The notes beneath the pieces were generated by a model. It was not told the DNA's origin and made no database searches. It was given only the letters and a program-made list of their open reading frames with translations. Below are positions 26,385 through 34,047 of a stretch of DNA of 64,000 nt, one piece after another (position 1 is the first letter of the stretch; each line of letters opens with the position of its first letter). The stretch is taken from contig NZ_FPAJ01000002.1 in the NCBI RefSeq assembly GCF_900116285.1, positions 310,001 through 374,000 of the forward strand. Direction: 5' to 3'. The translations under genes and the position numbers were made by a program. Source of the DNA: Sulfitobacter marinus. GTDB taxonomy: Bacteria > Pseudomonadota > Alphaproteobacteria > Rhodobacterales > Rhodobacteraceae.

Positions 26385-27856
26385 CAAAGATTGCAGCAGT
26401 GATTGGCGGTGGCGTGATCGGGGGCGGATGGGCCGCTCGGTTTGCGTTGAACGGATGGAACGTGCAAGTGTTCGACCCCGACCCCCAAGCCGAACGCAAG
26501 ATTGGTGAGGTCATGGCCAATGCGCGGCGGTCGATGCCCGGTTTGACCGATGTGGCGCTGCCAGATGAGGGTAAGATCAGCTTTCATGATAGCATATCAG
26601 ACGCCGTTCAGGACACGTCATGGATTCAAGAAAGCGTGCCAGAGCGGCTTGAGATTAAGCACACGACTTTTGGTGCGATCCAACAGGCCTGTGACCCCGA
26701 TGCCGTGATCGGGTCGTCGACGTCGGGCTTCAAACCATCCGAGTTGCAAGACGGCATGGCGCGCCCGGATCAGATCATGGTCGCGCACCCGTTCAATCCT
26801 GTGTACCTGCTGCCGCTGGTCGAATTGGTGCCGGGCAATGGCATCGACGGGCCGCTGGTCGACAAGGCCAAGGAAACCCTGACCTCCATCGGGATGTATC
26901 CGCTGCACCTCAAGAAAGAGATCGACGCACATGTGGCGGATCGTTTCCTTGAGGCCGTCTGGCGCGAGGCGCTGTGGCTGGTCAAAGACGGCGTTGCCAC
27001 CACGGAAGAAATCGACAACGCCATCCGCTATGGTTTTGGTATTCGCTGGGCGCAGATGGGGCTGTTTGAAACCTATCGCGTGGCGGGCGGCGAGGCCGGG
27101 ATGAAGCATTTCATGGCACAGTTCGGCCCCGCGCTGAAATGGCCGTGGACCAAATTGATGGACGTGCCCGAGTTCAATGATGATCTGGTTGATCTGATCG
27201 CGGGGCAATCTGACGAACAGTCCGGCGCTTACGGCATTCGCGATCTGGAACGTATCCGCGATAACAATCTGGTGTCGATGATGCGCGCGCTGAAACAGCA
27301 AGACTGGGGCGCTGGGCGGTTGATGAAGCAGCACGAGGCGACATTGCGGGTGGGCACTGTGTTGGACGCACGAGCGGACGATATTGCAGACGCAAGCCAG
27401 CCTGTACTGACTGTGCGCCGCGCTGTGCCGCTGGATTGGACCGACTACAACGGCCACATGACCGAGGCAAAATATCTGCAGGCCTTTGCCGACGCGACAG
27501 ACAGATTTATGGAGCTGATCGGCTGCGACGCCGATTATATTGCGTCGGGCGGCAGCTATTTCACCGCAGAAACCCATATCCGCCACGTGGATGAAGTGCA
27601 CGCTGGCGCGCTGATCGAGATCAGGACGCGGGTGTTGATGGGGGCGGGCAAGAAAATGCATCTGTGGCATGAGATGTATGAAGGCGACCGCTTGCTGGCC
27701 ACGGGGGAACATTTCTTGCTGCATGTCAGCCTGCAAACCCGCAAGCCGTCTAACCCCAGCCCTGAAATCGAGGCCGCGCTGGTGCGGTTCGCCCAAGGCC
27801 ACGCCAGCCTGCCGATGCCCGAAGGCGTTGGCCGCTTTGTCGGCGCACCGCGTTGA
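26381..27856 (+). CDS. lcdH: L-carnitine dehydrogenase fused to a betainyl-CoA thioesterase domain
   Basis: 491 aa. Residues 1-310 form a 3-hydroxyacyl-CoA-dehydrogenase-like unit: Rossmann motif GGGVIGGGWAARFALNGW, SSTSGFKPSEL, the catalytic VAHPFNPVYLLPLVELV (His and Asn) and a helical C-terminal domain. Residues 345-491 are a hot-dog thioesterase (VPLDWTDYNGHMTEAKYLQAFADATD, then THIRHVDEVHAG). The fusion matches carnitine 3-dehydrogenase from other alphaproteobacteria. It oxidises carnitine to 3-dehydrocarnitine, and the thioesterase half would release glycine betaine from betainyl-CoA. Start ATG overlaps the lipoprotein stop (ATGA); the end overlaps the SDR gene (TTGA). Confidence 0.92.
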   Translation: MTKIAAVIGGGVIGGGWAARFALNGWNVQVFDPDPQAERKIGEVMANARRSMPGLTDVALPDEGKISFHDSISDAVQDTSWIQESVPERLEIKHTTFGAIQQACDPDAVIGSSTSGFKPSELQDGMARPDQIMVAHPFNPVYLLPLVELVPGNGIDGPLVDKAKETLTSIGMYPLHLKKEIDAHVADRFLEAVWREALWLVKDGVATTEEIDNAIRYGFGIRWAQMGLFETYRVAGGEAGMKHFMAQFGPALKWPWTKLMDVPEFNDDLVDLIAGQSDEQSGAYGIRDLERIRDNNLVSMMRALKQQDWGAGRLMKQHEATLRVGTVLDARADDIADASQPVLTVRRAVPLDWTDYNGHMTEAKYLQAFADATDRFMELIGCDADYIASGGSYFTAETHIRHVDEVHAGALIEIRTRVLMGAGKKMHLWHEMYEGDRLLATGEHFLLHVSLQTRKPSNPSPEIEAALVRFAQGHASLPMPEGVGRFVGAPR

Positions 27857-28599
27857 AACGGGTTCTGATCACCGCCGGGGCGTCAGGCATCGGGTGCGCC
27901 ATGGGCGACGCGTTTGACGCGGCAGGGTTCGAGGTCTGGGTGACCGACACCGACCGCGCGGCGCTGGATCATTGTCCTGCGCAGTGGCATCACCGCGTGG
28001 CCAACGCCACCGACGAGGCCGCCATGGCGTCGATCATCGCCGAAATGGGCCATATCGATGTGCTCTGCGCCAATGCGGGGATCGCGGGGCCAACCGCGTT
28101 GATCGAAGATGTCGCGCTGGAGGATTTTCGCGCCTGTGTCAGCGTAAATCTGGAAGGTGCCTTTATCGCCGCGAAACATGCCGCACCGCTTATGAAGGCG
28201 GCAGGCAGGGGCGCAATCATCGTCACGTCGTCAACGGCGGGTATCTATGGCTACCCCAATCGCACGCCCTATGCGGCGGCGAAATGGGCGATGATCGGGC
28301 TGACGAAAACCCTCGCGATGGAGCTGGGCCCCTTTGGCATCCGCGCCAATGCGATCTGCCCTGGCGCGGTGGAAGGCCCGCGGATGGAAGGTGTGCTGAA
28401 CCGCGAGGCCGCAGCCAAAGGCATGACCCGCGATCAAGTTTATGACGGCTACGCTTCTGGCACATCAATGCGCAGCTTTGTCGAGGCGCGGGATATCGCG
28501 AACATGGCGGTGTTTTTGGGGTCAGACGGCGCGCGGCTGGTATCGGGGCAGGTGATCGCGGTGGATGGTCACACGGAAAACCCTGACCCCAAGGTCTGA
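27853..28599 (+). CDS. Short-chain dehydrogenase/reductase, end of the carnitine operon
   Basis: 248 aa with a classical SDR layout: cofactor loop TAGASGIGCAMGDAF, NAG motif (CANAGIAG), catalytic Ser in VTSSTAGIYG and YAAAKWAM (Tyr-x-x-x-Lys). Asp at the end of the second strand (VTDTDRA) favours NAD(H). It starts with TTG overlapping the dehydrogenase stop. Candidate roles are oxidation of D-carnitine to the same keto acid, or reduction of acetoacetate released by BKACE to 3-hydroxybutyrate. The sequence alone does not decide. Confidence 0.88.
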   Translation: MKRVLITAGASGIGCAMGDAFDAAGFEVWVTDTDRAALDHCPAQWHHRVANATDEAAMASIIAEMGHIDVLCANAGIAGPTALIEDVALEDFRACVSVNLEGAFIAAKHAAPLMKAAGRGAIIVTSSTAGIYGYPNRTPYAAAKWAMIGLTKTLAMELGPFGIRANAICPGAVEGPRMEGVLNREAAAKGMTRDQVYDGYASGTSMRSFVEARDIANMAVFLGSDGARLVSGQVIAVDGHTENPDPKV

Positions 28600-28642
28600 T
28601 TGAAGGCTGGCACGTGGCAAAGAATAGCGCATAAGGTGCGGC

Positions 28643-29560
28643 ATGACATTCGTATTGCCTGATCTTTGGATCCTCGTCACCCTAGCCGCCGCAATCTTTC
28701 AAACCGCGCGGTTCATGCTGCAAAAATATCTGGCCACCGCTACGCTGTCGGCGGCGGGGGCGACGTTTTCGAGGTTTCTATATTCTGCCCCGTTTATCGT
28801 CGGGGGGCTTGCGGTCTATCTAGGGACGAGCGGCACGCAACTGCCGCAGATTGGGTCGGGGTTCTGGGCCTATGGTTTGCTGGGCGGGACGGCGCAAATC
28901 CTTGCAACGGTCTGTGTGGTCTTGCTGTTCAAGCAACGCAATTTTGCGGTGGGCATCACCTTTAAGAAGACCGAAGTTATCCTGACCGTTCTGACCGGTT
29001 GGCTGATCCTGGGCGAAGGCGTCACAATCTGGGGCTTTGCCGCGATCGGATTGGGCGTTGTGGGGCTGTTGCTGTTATCCGCCAAGAAAGGTGAAAACGG
29101 TTTCCGTCTGCGCGATATGGGGAACAAGGCGGCGGGCTTGGGGATTGCCTCGGGCTTCCTGTTCGCGATCTCGGCGGTGACGTATCGTGGGGCGACATTG
29201 GCGGTTATGTCGGACATGCCGGTGCTGCGGGCGGGGGTTACACTAGCAGCAGTCGTGTGCATGCAGGCGGCCATCATGGCGGTGTATCTAAGGTTGCGCG
29301 AACCGGGGCAGATGAGCGCTGTGTGGCAGGCGCGTAAGGTGGCTGTGTGGATCGGGCTGATGTCCTTGGGCGGGTCGCTGTGCTGGTTTATCGCTTTCAC
29401 GTTGCAAAACGCCGCCTATGTAAAAGCGTTGGGGCAGGTTGAACTGATCCTGAGTGTTGCGGCGTCCACACTGTTTTTCCGCGAAAAGATCACCGGGCGC
29501 GAATGGGCCGGGATGGCGGTTCTGATCAGTTCGATCCTGATGCTGGTACTTGTCGCCTGA
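28643..29560 (+). CDS. EamA/DMT family membrane transporter
   Basis: 305 aa with about ten hydrophobic helices arranged as two repeated halves, typical of the drug/metabolite transporter superfamily. Recognisable elements are FKKTEVILTVLTGWLILGEGV at the end of the first half and LGQVELILSVAASTLFFREKITGREWAGMAVLISSI at the end of the second. It starts 43 nt after the carnitine-operon SDR and is followed by terminator hairpins. The substrate is unknown. Confidence 0.88.
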   Translation: MTFVLPDLWILVTLAAAIFQTARFMLQKYLATATLSAAGATFSRFLYSAPFIVGGLAVYLGTSGTQLPQIGSGFWAYGLLGGTAQILATVCVVLLFKQRNFAVGITFKKTEVILTVLTGWLILGEGVTIWGFAAIGLGVVGLLLLSAKKGENGFRLRDMGNKAAGLGIASGFLFAISAVTYRGATLAVMSDMPVLRAGVTLAAVVCMQAAIMAVYLRLREPGQMSAVWQARKVAVWIGLMSLGGSLCWFIAFTLQNAAYVKALGQVELILSVAASTLFFREKITGREWAGMAVLISSILMLVLVA

Positions 29561-29566
29561 GGCACG

Positions 29567-29611
29567 CGGAATTTTTCAAAAATTCCGGACCGTTTTCTTT
29601 GAAAGAAAACG
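29567..29611. terminator. Twin hairpin terminator between convergent genes
   Basis: Two palindromes lie head to tail. CGGAATTTTT/AAAAATTCCG (29567-29587) and CGTTTTCTTT/AAAGAAAACG (29591-29611) each carry A/T runs inside the stem. They separate the EamA gene (plus) from the NUDIX gene (minus) and probably stop transcription in both directions. Confidence 0.75.
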
Positions 29612-29626
29612 ACGCGCCCCGCGATG

Positions 29627-30322
29627 TTATCCGGTCATGGGCCGACCGCGCAGACGCAGGAACAGACTTTCCTCGTCGTTATTTTTAAAGAACGGCACGG
29701 ATTCTGGCGGGGTCAGTTCTTTTGCGCGGGCTTCGACCTCGGCCAGGACGACCTCGGTGATGAAGGGCATGTCGAAAGACCGCGCATCAGACAAAGCGAC
29801 CCATTGCAGATGGGACAGCTCGTCACAGGCGGCGTCGAAATCATCAAGGTTCGTGGCCACATCATCTGCATCAACCAAAAAGAACCTTGCGTCAAAGCGG
29901 CGGGGCCTGCCGGGAGGCGTCAGCGCGCGAAAAACGAATTGCATGGGGGCTGCGCTCGGCAAGTACCCGCGCTGTGCGAAGGTTTCCCAATCTGCGGGGG
30001 GCGTGCCCTGCCACGCGCCCTTTTCGCCCAGAATTAATCCGGTTTCTTCCCACAATTCGCGAATGCCCGCGACGGCCAAGGCATGGGCAAGCGATGCATC
30101 GGCGTCTTCGGCCAGACGGTTCAGGCAGGTGTCGGGCAAGGGATTGGCCAGCGGGATATGCGCATCGCCTACGTCCAGCGCGCCGCCCGGAAACACGAAC
30201 TTGTTGGGCATAAACACCGCCTGCGCGCCGCGCTGCCCCATCAGGATACTGGGGTTTTCATGGCGGTCGCGGATCACGATTACCGTGGACGCGTTGCGGA
30301 TTTGGCTTTTGTCGATGTTCAT
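29627..30322 (-). CDS. NUDIX hydrolase
   Basis: 231 aa. The NUDIX box is split in the way seen for larger members (NUDT7/8/19-like): FPGGALD, an insert of about 30 residues, then GIRELWEETGLILG with the REx2EEx metal-binding helix. It hydrolyses a nucleoside diphosphate linked to some moiety; CoA derivatives or ADP-ribose are candidates but cannot be distinguished. It is transcribed away from the DUF983 gene region and converges on the EamA gene. Confidence 0.88.
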   Translation of the reverse strand: MNIDKSQIRNASTVIVIRDRHENPSILMGQRGAQAVFMPNKFVFPGGALDVGDAHIPLANPLPDTCLNRLAEDADASLAHALAVAGIRELWEETGLILGEKGAWQGTPPADWETFAQRGYLPSAAPMQFVFRALTPPGRPRRFDARFFLVDADDVATNLDDFDAACDELSHLQWVALSDARSFDMPFITEVVLAEVEARAKELTPPESVPFFKNNDEESLFLRLRGRPMTG

Positions 30323-30372
30323 CTAGTGGCCCTTATTCTTGCAATCAGTCGGGCCGGGATACGCGGTGTGTG

Positions 30373-30774
30373 CTATTCGCGCCCAAACCCGCCCATGCCC
30401 TTTGCCCATTGGAAACCGATCAAGGCCCCCTTTAGTCTGGGCAGAAGGTAGAGCGACAAGCCGACGCAGCCAACCGCAAAGATTGTGAACAGCGTCAAAG
30501 GTTCCGGGCGCCATGTCGCAAATACCACGTGCAGCATGGGGGCCATCAGGTGGCCGACGATCAGAATGGTCAGATACGCAGGGCCGTCGTCGGCACGGTG
30601 GTGAAAGAATTCCTCGCGGCAAACGGTGCAGCTGTCATTGACCTTGAGATACCCCTTGAGCAAGGGGCCAGCCCCACAATTGGGACATTTACGCCGCCAC
30701 CCGCGCAGCAGCGACCGGGCCATCGGGCGTTCGTCTGTGTCTGTATGGGCAATTTCGGTGCTGTGATCTGTCAT
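30373..30774 (-). CDS. DUF983 domain membrane protein with zinc-ribbon-like cysteines
   Basis: 133 aa from ATG 30774 (GGATTGAG upstream; the frame to 30834 has no such site). The N-terminal part has CPNCGAG and CTVC, a four-cysteine metal site, followed by FHHRADDGPAY and two membrane helices (about residues 63-85 and 90-112). This is the layout of DUF983 proteins, small alphaproteobacterial membrane proteins of unknown function. It lies 50 nt upstream of the NUDIX gene on the same strand and may be co-transcribed. Confidence 0.85.
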   Translation of the reverse strand: MTDHSTEIAHTDTDERPMARSLLRGWRRKCPNCGAGPLLKGYLKVNDSCTVCREEFFHHRADDGPAYLTILIVGHLMAPMLHVVFATWRPEPLTLFTIFAVGCVGLSLYLLPRLKGALIGFQWAKGMGGFGRE

Positions 30775-30977
30775 GTTCTCAATCCTGATGCCCTTCTCAT
30801 ATGCGGGTGTTTGGACGTAATTGAAAGGCGGCATAACGCTATTGCGTCGCGATGTCGCAAACTGATCCGCGAAAGTTTTTCACATTTTTTGCGACGGAAG
30901 TTTCCAGCTGCGTCGTTTGAACCAGTATCACCACGCCAAAAGGGTGGGTGAAACTGAGATCACCAAAGGAAAAACAA

Positions 30978-31553
30978 ATGACAAAACGAGCAAATTTCCA
31001 AATCGCATTGTTGAGTGGCCTGATTGCATTGGGCGGTACCGCCTTGGTCGCGCAGGAAACGCCAAAGCAGGATCGCTTTGTCCAGCTGGATACAAACGGC
31101 GACGGTCAGTTGACGCAGGAAGAAATGAAAGCGCATGCCGAGGCGCGTTTCGCCAAAGTTGATACAGATGGTGACGGCTTTCTGAGCGAGACTGAAATGC
31201 AAGCCGCTGCCGCCGAGCGCCGCACGGAACGTGCCGAGCGTATGCTGAGCAAGTTGGACACTGATGGTAACGGTTCTTTGTCCGCAGACGAGCTGGAAGC
31301 CATGGGCAAAGGCAAGATGGGCAAGCGGTCTGGCAAAATGATGAAGCGGATGGATGCCGACAAAAATGGCAAGCTGTCGATGGAAGAAATGACGGGCCGC
31401 CGCTCGCCGGAGAAAATGTTTGCCAAACTGGATACTGATGGCAATGGCACCCTAAGCGCTGAAGAGTTCGAGAAAGCGCGGATGGGTGGCAAGCACGGTA
31501 AACACCGCAAGCATGACGATCACGGCAAGCGCCACGGCGACAAGTCCGAGTAA
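30978..31553 (+). CDS. Secreted five-EF-hand calcium-binding protein with His-rich tail
   Basis: 191 aa. Signal peptide (LLSGLIALGGTALVAQ) and then five EF-hand loops: DTNGDGQLTQEE, DTDGDGFLSETE, DTDGNGSLSADE, DADKNGKLSMEE and DTDGNGTLSAEE. The tail after residue 173 is rich in His, Lys and Gly (KHGKHRKHDDHGKRH) and could bind transition metals. It is probably periplasmic. It starts 8-9 bases after an AAAGGAAAA site. It precedes an ECF sigma factor, a putative anti-sigma factor and a Spy-like sensor, so a link to envelope or metal stress is inferred. Confidence 0.9.
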   Translation: MTKRANFQIALLSGLIALGGTALVAQETPKQDRFVQLDTNGDGQLTQEEMKAHAEARFAKVDTDGDGFLSETEMQAAAAERRTERAERMLSKLDTDGNGSLSADELEAMGKGKMGKRSGKMMKRMDADKNGKLSMEEMTGRRSPEKMFAKLDTDGNGTLSAEEFEKARMGGKHGKHRKHDDHGKRHGDKSE

Positions 31554-31562
31554 TCTAGTGGC

Positions 31563-31589
31563 GCGGGCGTGCTTGAATGGCGCGCCCGC
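31563..31589 (+). terminator. GC-rich stem-loop between the EF-hand and sigma factor genes
   Basis: GCGGGCGTGC (31563-31572) pairs with GCGCGCCCGC (31580-31589), with one G-U pair and a 7-nt loop. No T-run follows, so it may attenuate transcription or protect the 3' end of the EF-hand message rather than fully terminate. Confidence 0.45.
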
Positions 31590-31608
31590 AGCCGTTAGCC
31601 CTAAGACT

Positions 31609-32208
31609 ATGAGCTTTGACGCCTCCATCGACGATGTGGTCGACGACCCTGATGCCGCGCTTTTGGCGCGGTATGCGGATGGCGACGAGGCTGCCGCACG
31701 TTTGTTAACGATGCAATTGTCGCCGCGCGTGTTTGGTCATGCATTCCGGGTATTGGGCGATGGGGCCGAGGCCGAGGATGTGACCCAAGAGGCGTTGATG
31801 CGGCTGTGGAAAATCGCGCCGCAGTGGCGGACCGGAGAGGCCAAGGTGTCAACCTGGCTGTACCGTGTGGTTGCAAATCTGTGTACCGATCGGCTGCGCA
31901 AGCGCCGCGGTGGTGTCCCGCTTGACGACATCGCAGAGCCTGCCGACCCCGCCGAGAGCGCTGAGGCCAAACTGCAACGGGGCTCGCGTGAAGATGCGCT
32001 GCAGATCGCATTGGACGCCTTGCCGGAACGCCAAAGACAAGCGGTTGTGCTACGCCACATCGAAGGTTTGGCCAATCCGGAGATTTCCGAGATCCTTGAT
32101 ATTGGGGTCGAAGCTGTGGAAAGCCTGACAGCGCGGGGCAAACGCGCTTTGACTGCTCTGTTGTCCGGACAGCGCGACGCATTGGGATATAGTGATGACA
32201 AAACCTGA
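31609..32208 (+). CDS. ECF-type RNA polymerase sigma factor
   Basis: 199 aa from ATG 31609. Region 2 spans about residues 20-85 (AARLLTMQLSPRVFGHAFRV, EDVTQEALMRLWK, TWLYRVVANLCTDRLRKRR). Region 4 spans about 125-185 (ALDALPERQRQAVVLRHIEGLANPEI, LDIGVEAVESLTARGKRAL). There is no region 1 or 3, as in ECF factors. The next gene overlaps it by 14 nt and encodes a small membrane protein that looks like its anti-sigma factor. No strong ribosome site precedes the chosen start, but upstream frame use is implausible. Confidence 0.9.
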   Translation: MSFDASIDDVVDDPDAALLARYADGDEAAARLLTMQLSPRVFGHAFRVLGDGAEAEDVTQEALMRLWKIAPQWRTGEAKVSTWLYRVVANLCTDRLRKRRGGVPLDDIAEPADPAESAEAKLQRGSREDALQIALDALPERQRQAVVLRHIEGLANPEISEILDIGVEAVESLTARGKRALTALLSGQRDALGYSDDKT

Positions 32209-32542
32209 CACAGATATGCTCGAGGCCCTGTTCCAAGACGCGCGGGCGACCCCGCCTGCCATGCCCGACGGGTTGATGGACAGGATCATGGCGGATGCCG
32301 TGGCGCAGCAGCCCAAGGCCAAGTCGGGCGGTTGGCGTGCCATCTGGCAAACCATCGGCGGTGCACCTGCATTTGGTGGATTGGTCACGGCGACAGCTGT
32401 CGGGTTCTGGATCGGGGTGGCCCCGCCCAGCAATCTGCCCGACATTGCAACGCAGATTATTACGGGCACGGAGTATGCATCGTTTGATGATACCTCGTTG
32501 CCCGACTTCTCAGCCTTTGGCTGGGACATTGAAGAAGGATAG
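32195..32542 (+). CDS. Small single-pass protein, putative anti-sigma factor
   Basis: 115 aa, starting inside the sigma factor gene (ATG 32195, or GTG 32192), so it is translationally coupled to it. The N-terminal 50 residues are soluble with a helix that could contact the sigma factor (LEALFQDARATPPAMPDGLMDRIMAD). One membrane segment lies at about residues 58-78 and a short acidic periplasmic tail follows. Position, size and topology suggest an anti-sigma factor; there is no zinc-finger HxxxCxxC motif, and I do not recognise a named family. Confidence 0.7.
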   Translation: MTKPDTDMLEALFQDARATPPAMPDGLMDRIMADAVAQQPKAKSGGWRAIWQTIGGAPAFGGLVTATAVGFWIGVAPPSNLPDIATQIITGTEYASFDDTSLPDFSAFGWDIEEG

Positions 32543-32545
32543 ACC

Positions 32546-33052
32546 ATGGCATCGGAAAAGACAGGAAACGGCACGTGGATGCGGTGGGCGTTGGGGCTTT
32601 CCCTTGGGGTGAACCTTCTGATTGCTGGACTGGTTGTCGGTGCGGCGTACCGTTTTGACGGGCCGCATGGCGGGGGCGGTAGCAGCATGCGTGCCTATGG
32701 CACCCCTTACATCATGGCGCTTGAAGATGAACGGAGGCGCGATCTGTTCAAGGGACTGCGGCAAAACAAGCCGGCAGGTCATTTGACCCGGCGTGCCCGG
32801 CGCGCGCTTTATAACGAGGTCGTGTCGGCCATTCGCGCCGAACCGTTTGACGTTGCCCGTGTCCGTGCGGCGCTTGATCAACAGGCCAACGCAAGTGTTG
32901 CGGTTCAAGAGGCCGTGCAAGATGTGTGGCTGAGAGAGATCGAAACCATGGATGACACCGCCCGCGCGGCCTATGCAGATCGCCTGCAAGAGGTGCTGTC
33001 CCGCCCGACAAGAAGGCAACCGAATGATCGTAAACCGTCGAGAAACGATTAA
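32546..33052 (+). CDS. Periplasmic heavy-metal sensor / Spy-CpxP-like protein
   Basis: 168 aa. An N-terminal membrane anchor (about residues 13-34, WALGLSLGVNLLIAGLVVGAA) is followed by a helical, Arg-rich periplasmic domain resembling the metal-resistance (Spy/CpxP, CnrX-like) family: EDERRRDLFKGLRQ, LTRRARRALYNEVVSAIRAEPFD and RAALDQQANASVAVQE. It follows the putative anti-sigma gene after 3 nt. In CnrX-type systems such a protein senses metal and, with the anti-sigma factor, frees the ECF factor; that parallel is inference. Confidence 0.82.
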   Translation: MASEKTGNGTWMRWALGLSLGVNLLIAGLVVGAAYRFDGPHGGGGSSMRAYGTPYIMALEDERRRDLFKGLRQNKPAGHLTRRARRALYNEVVSAIRAEPFDVARVRAALDQQANASVAVQEAVQDVWLREIETMDDTARAAYADRLQEVLSRPTRRQPNDRKPSRND

Positions 33053-33129
33053 GCCCCCTCGCGATCAATAGGCTTGCCAAACAGGGACGGGGCAAGGTAC
33101 GCAAAGCGACCCAAACCGGAGACTTTGCC

Positions 33130-33648
33130 ATGACGCTTGAATTTCCCGAAGACGATACCGTTCTGGCCACTGCGCGTGCCTCCTCTGGGCGGCGGCTGAT
33201 CGGGCTGGTCTCGCTGGGGTTTCTGGGCATCTTTCTGATCTATGTGGCGTTCACATCATCCCCCGGCTTGGGATGGCAGCTGTTTTTGCTGGTGGTCGGG
33301 GGCGGCGCGATCTGGATGGCCGATTTCATGCGCCGCGCAACTGAAGGCACGATCGAGCTGACGGCGCAGGTGCTGCGCGGCAGCGACGGCACATTGATCG
33401 CACGTGTCGAAGATATCGAACATATCGACCGGGGCGTTTTCGCGTTCAAACCCTCCAACGGGTTCTTGTTGCGCACAAAGCCCGGCACTGGTGCCGAGAG
33501 GGTTTGGCGTCCGGGTCTTTGGTGGCGGATGGGGCGCCGGGTCGGCATCGGGGGGATGACACCGGGCAATCAGACCAAATACATGGCCGAAGTGATCTCG
33601 ACCATGATGGTAGTACGCAATCAACCCGACGCAACGGGCAAGCTTTGA
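33130..33648 (+). CDS. Conserved membrane protein, unknown function
   Basis: 172 aa with two adjacent hydrophobic helices (about residues 22-42 and 49-66), then a soluble domain of about 100 residues rich in beta strands (GTIELTAQVLRGSDGTLIARVEDIEHIDRG) that ends in a polar tail. The layout resembles small PH-like membrane proteins. I cannot name a function. It is 77 nt after the Spy-like gene and could share its transcript. Confidence 0.75.
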   Translation: MTLEFPEDDTVLATARASSGRRLIGLVSLGFLGIFLIYVAFTSSPGLGWQLFLLVVGGGAIWMADFMRRATEGTIELTAQVLRGSDGTLIARVEDIEHIDRGVFAFKPSNGFLLRTKPGTGAERVWRPGLWWRMGRRVGIGGMTPGNQTKYMAEVISTMMVVRNQPDATGKL

Positions 33649-34047
33649 CCCGTTAGAGATGTTGCACTAGGCCGTTTGAGCAGCGAAAGGCCGCCTTTCG
33701 CTGCGGTAGGAACCGACGTTCGTGTGCATGAGCCGGCTTGGCTAAGGAACGGCGTCAGCGCCATCTGGAAGATTTTCGAACATATGTCGTAGTCGGCTCG
33801 CAACAACTTTGTATCGTAACAAGTGAGCATGGCGAAGCTTGCACACATGCGGCGGCCAGGAAATGCGCCCAAGCGTCTTGCCCTTGTTGCCCTAGGGTTA
33901 GGCAGTGTTATGACTGAAAATCGAAGCATCACAATCTGGCATTTGTCTAAAAATAAGGGTAAACCCTAATAAAGATTGGGGTATATCTCCTTAAAACAAT
34001 GCCTTAACGTGCCGAAGTTCTGAATTTTCGTACTCAGGAGACCCGCA
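33649..34047. other. 400-bp intergenic region
   Basis: No credible gene. It contains a perfect palindrome at 33681-33703 and, near the Hint gene, two AGGGT-type motifs: CCCTAGGGTTAGG around 33890-33902, and AGGGT-AA-ACCCT at 33956-33967. The last 100 bases are AT-rich and probably hold the promoter of the Hint-domain gene. Confidence 0.45.
33681..33703. repeat. Perfect palindrome
   Basis: CAGCGAAAGG (33681-33690) and CCTTTCGCTG (33694-33703) form a 10-bp stem with a 3-nt loop, 32 nt after the preceding stop codon. No T-run follows. It could act as an mRNA 3'-end structure or be a member of an AGCGAAAG-type dispersed intergenic sequence that I associate with this family from memory. Confidence 0.5.
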
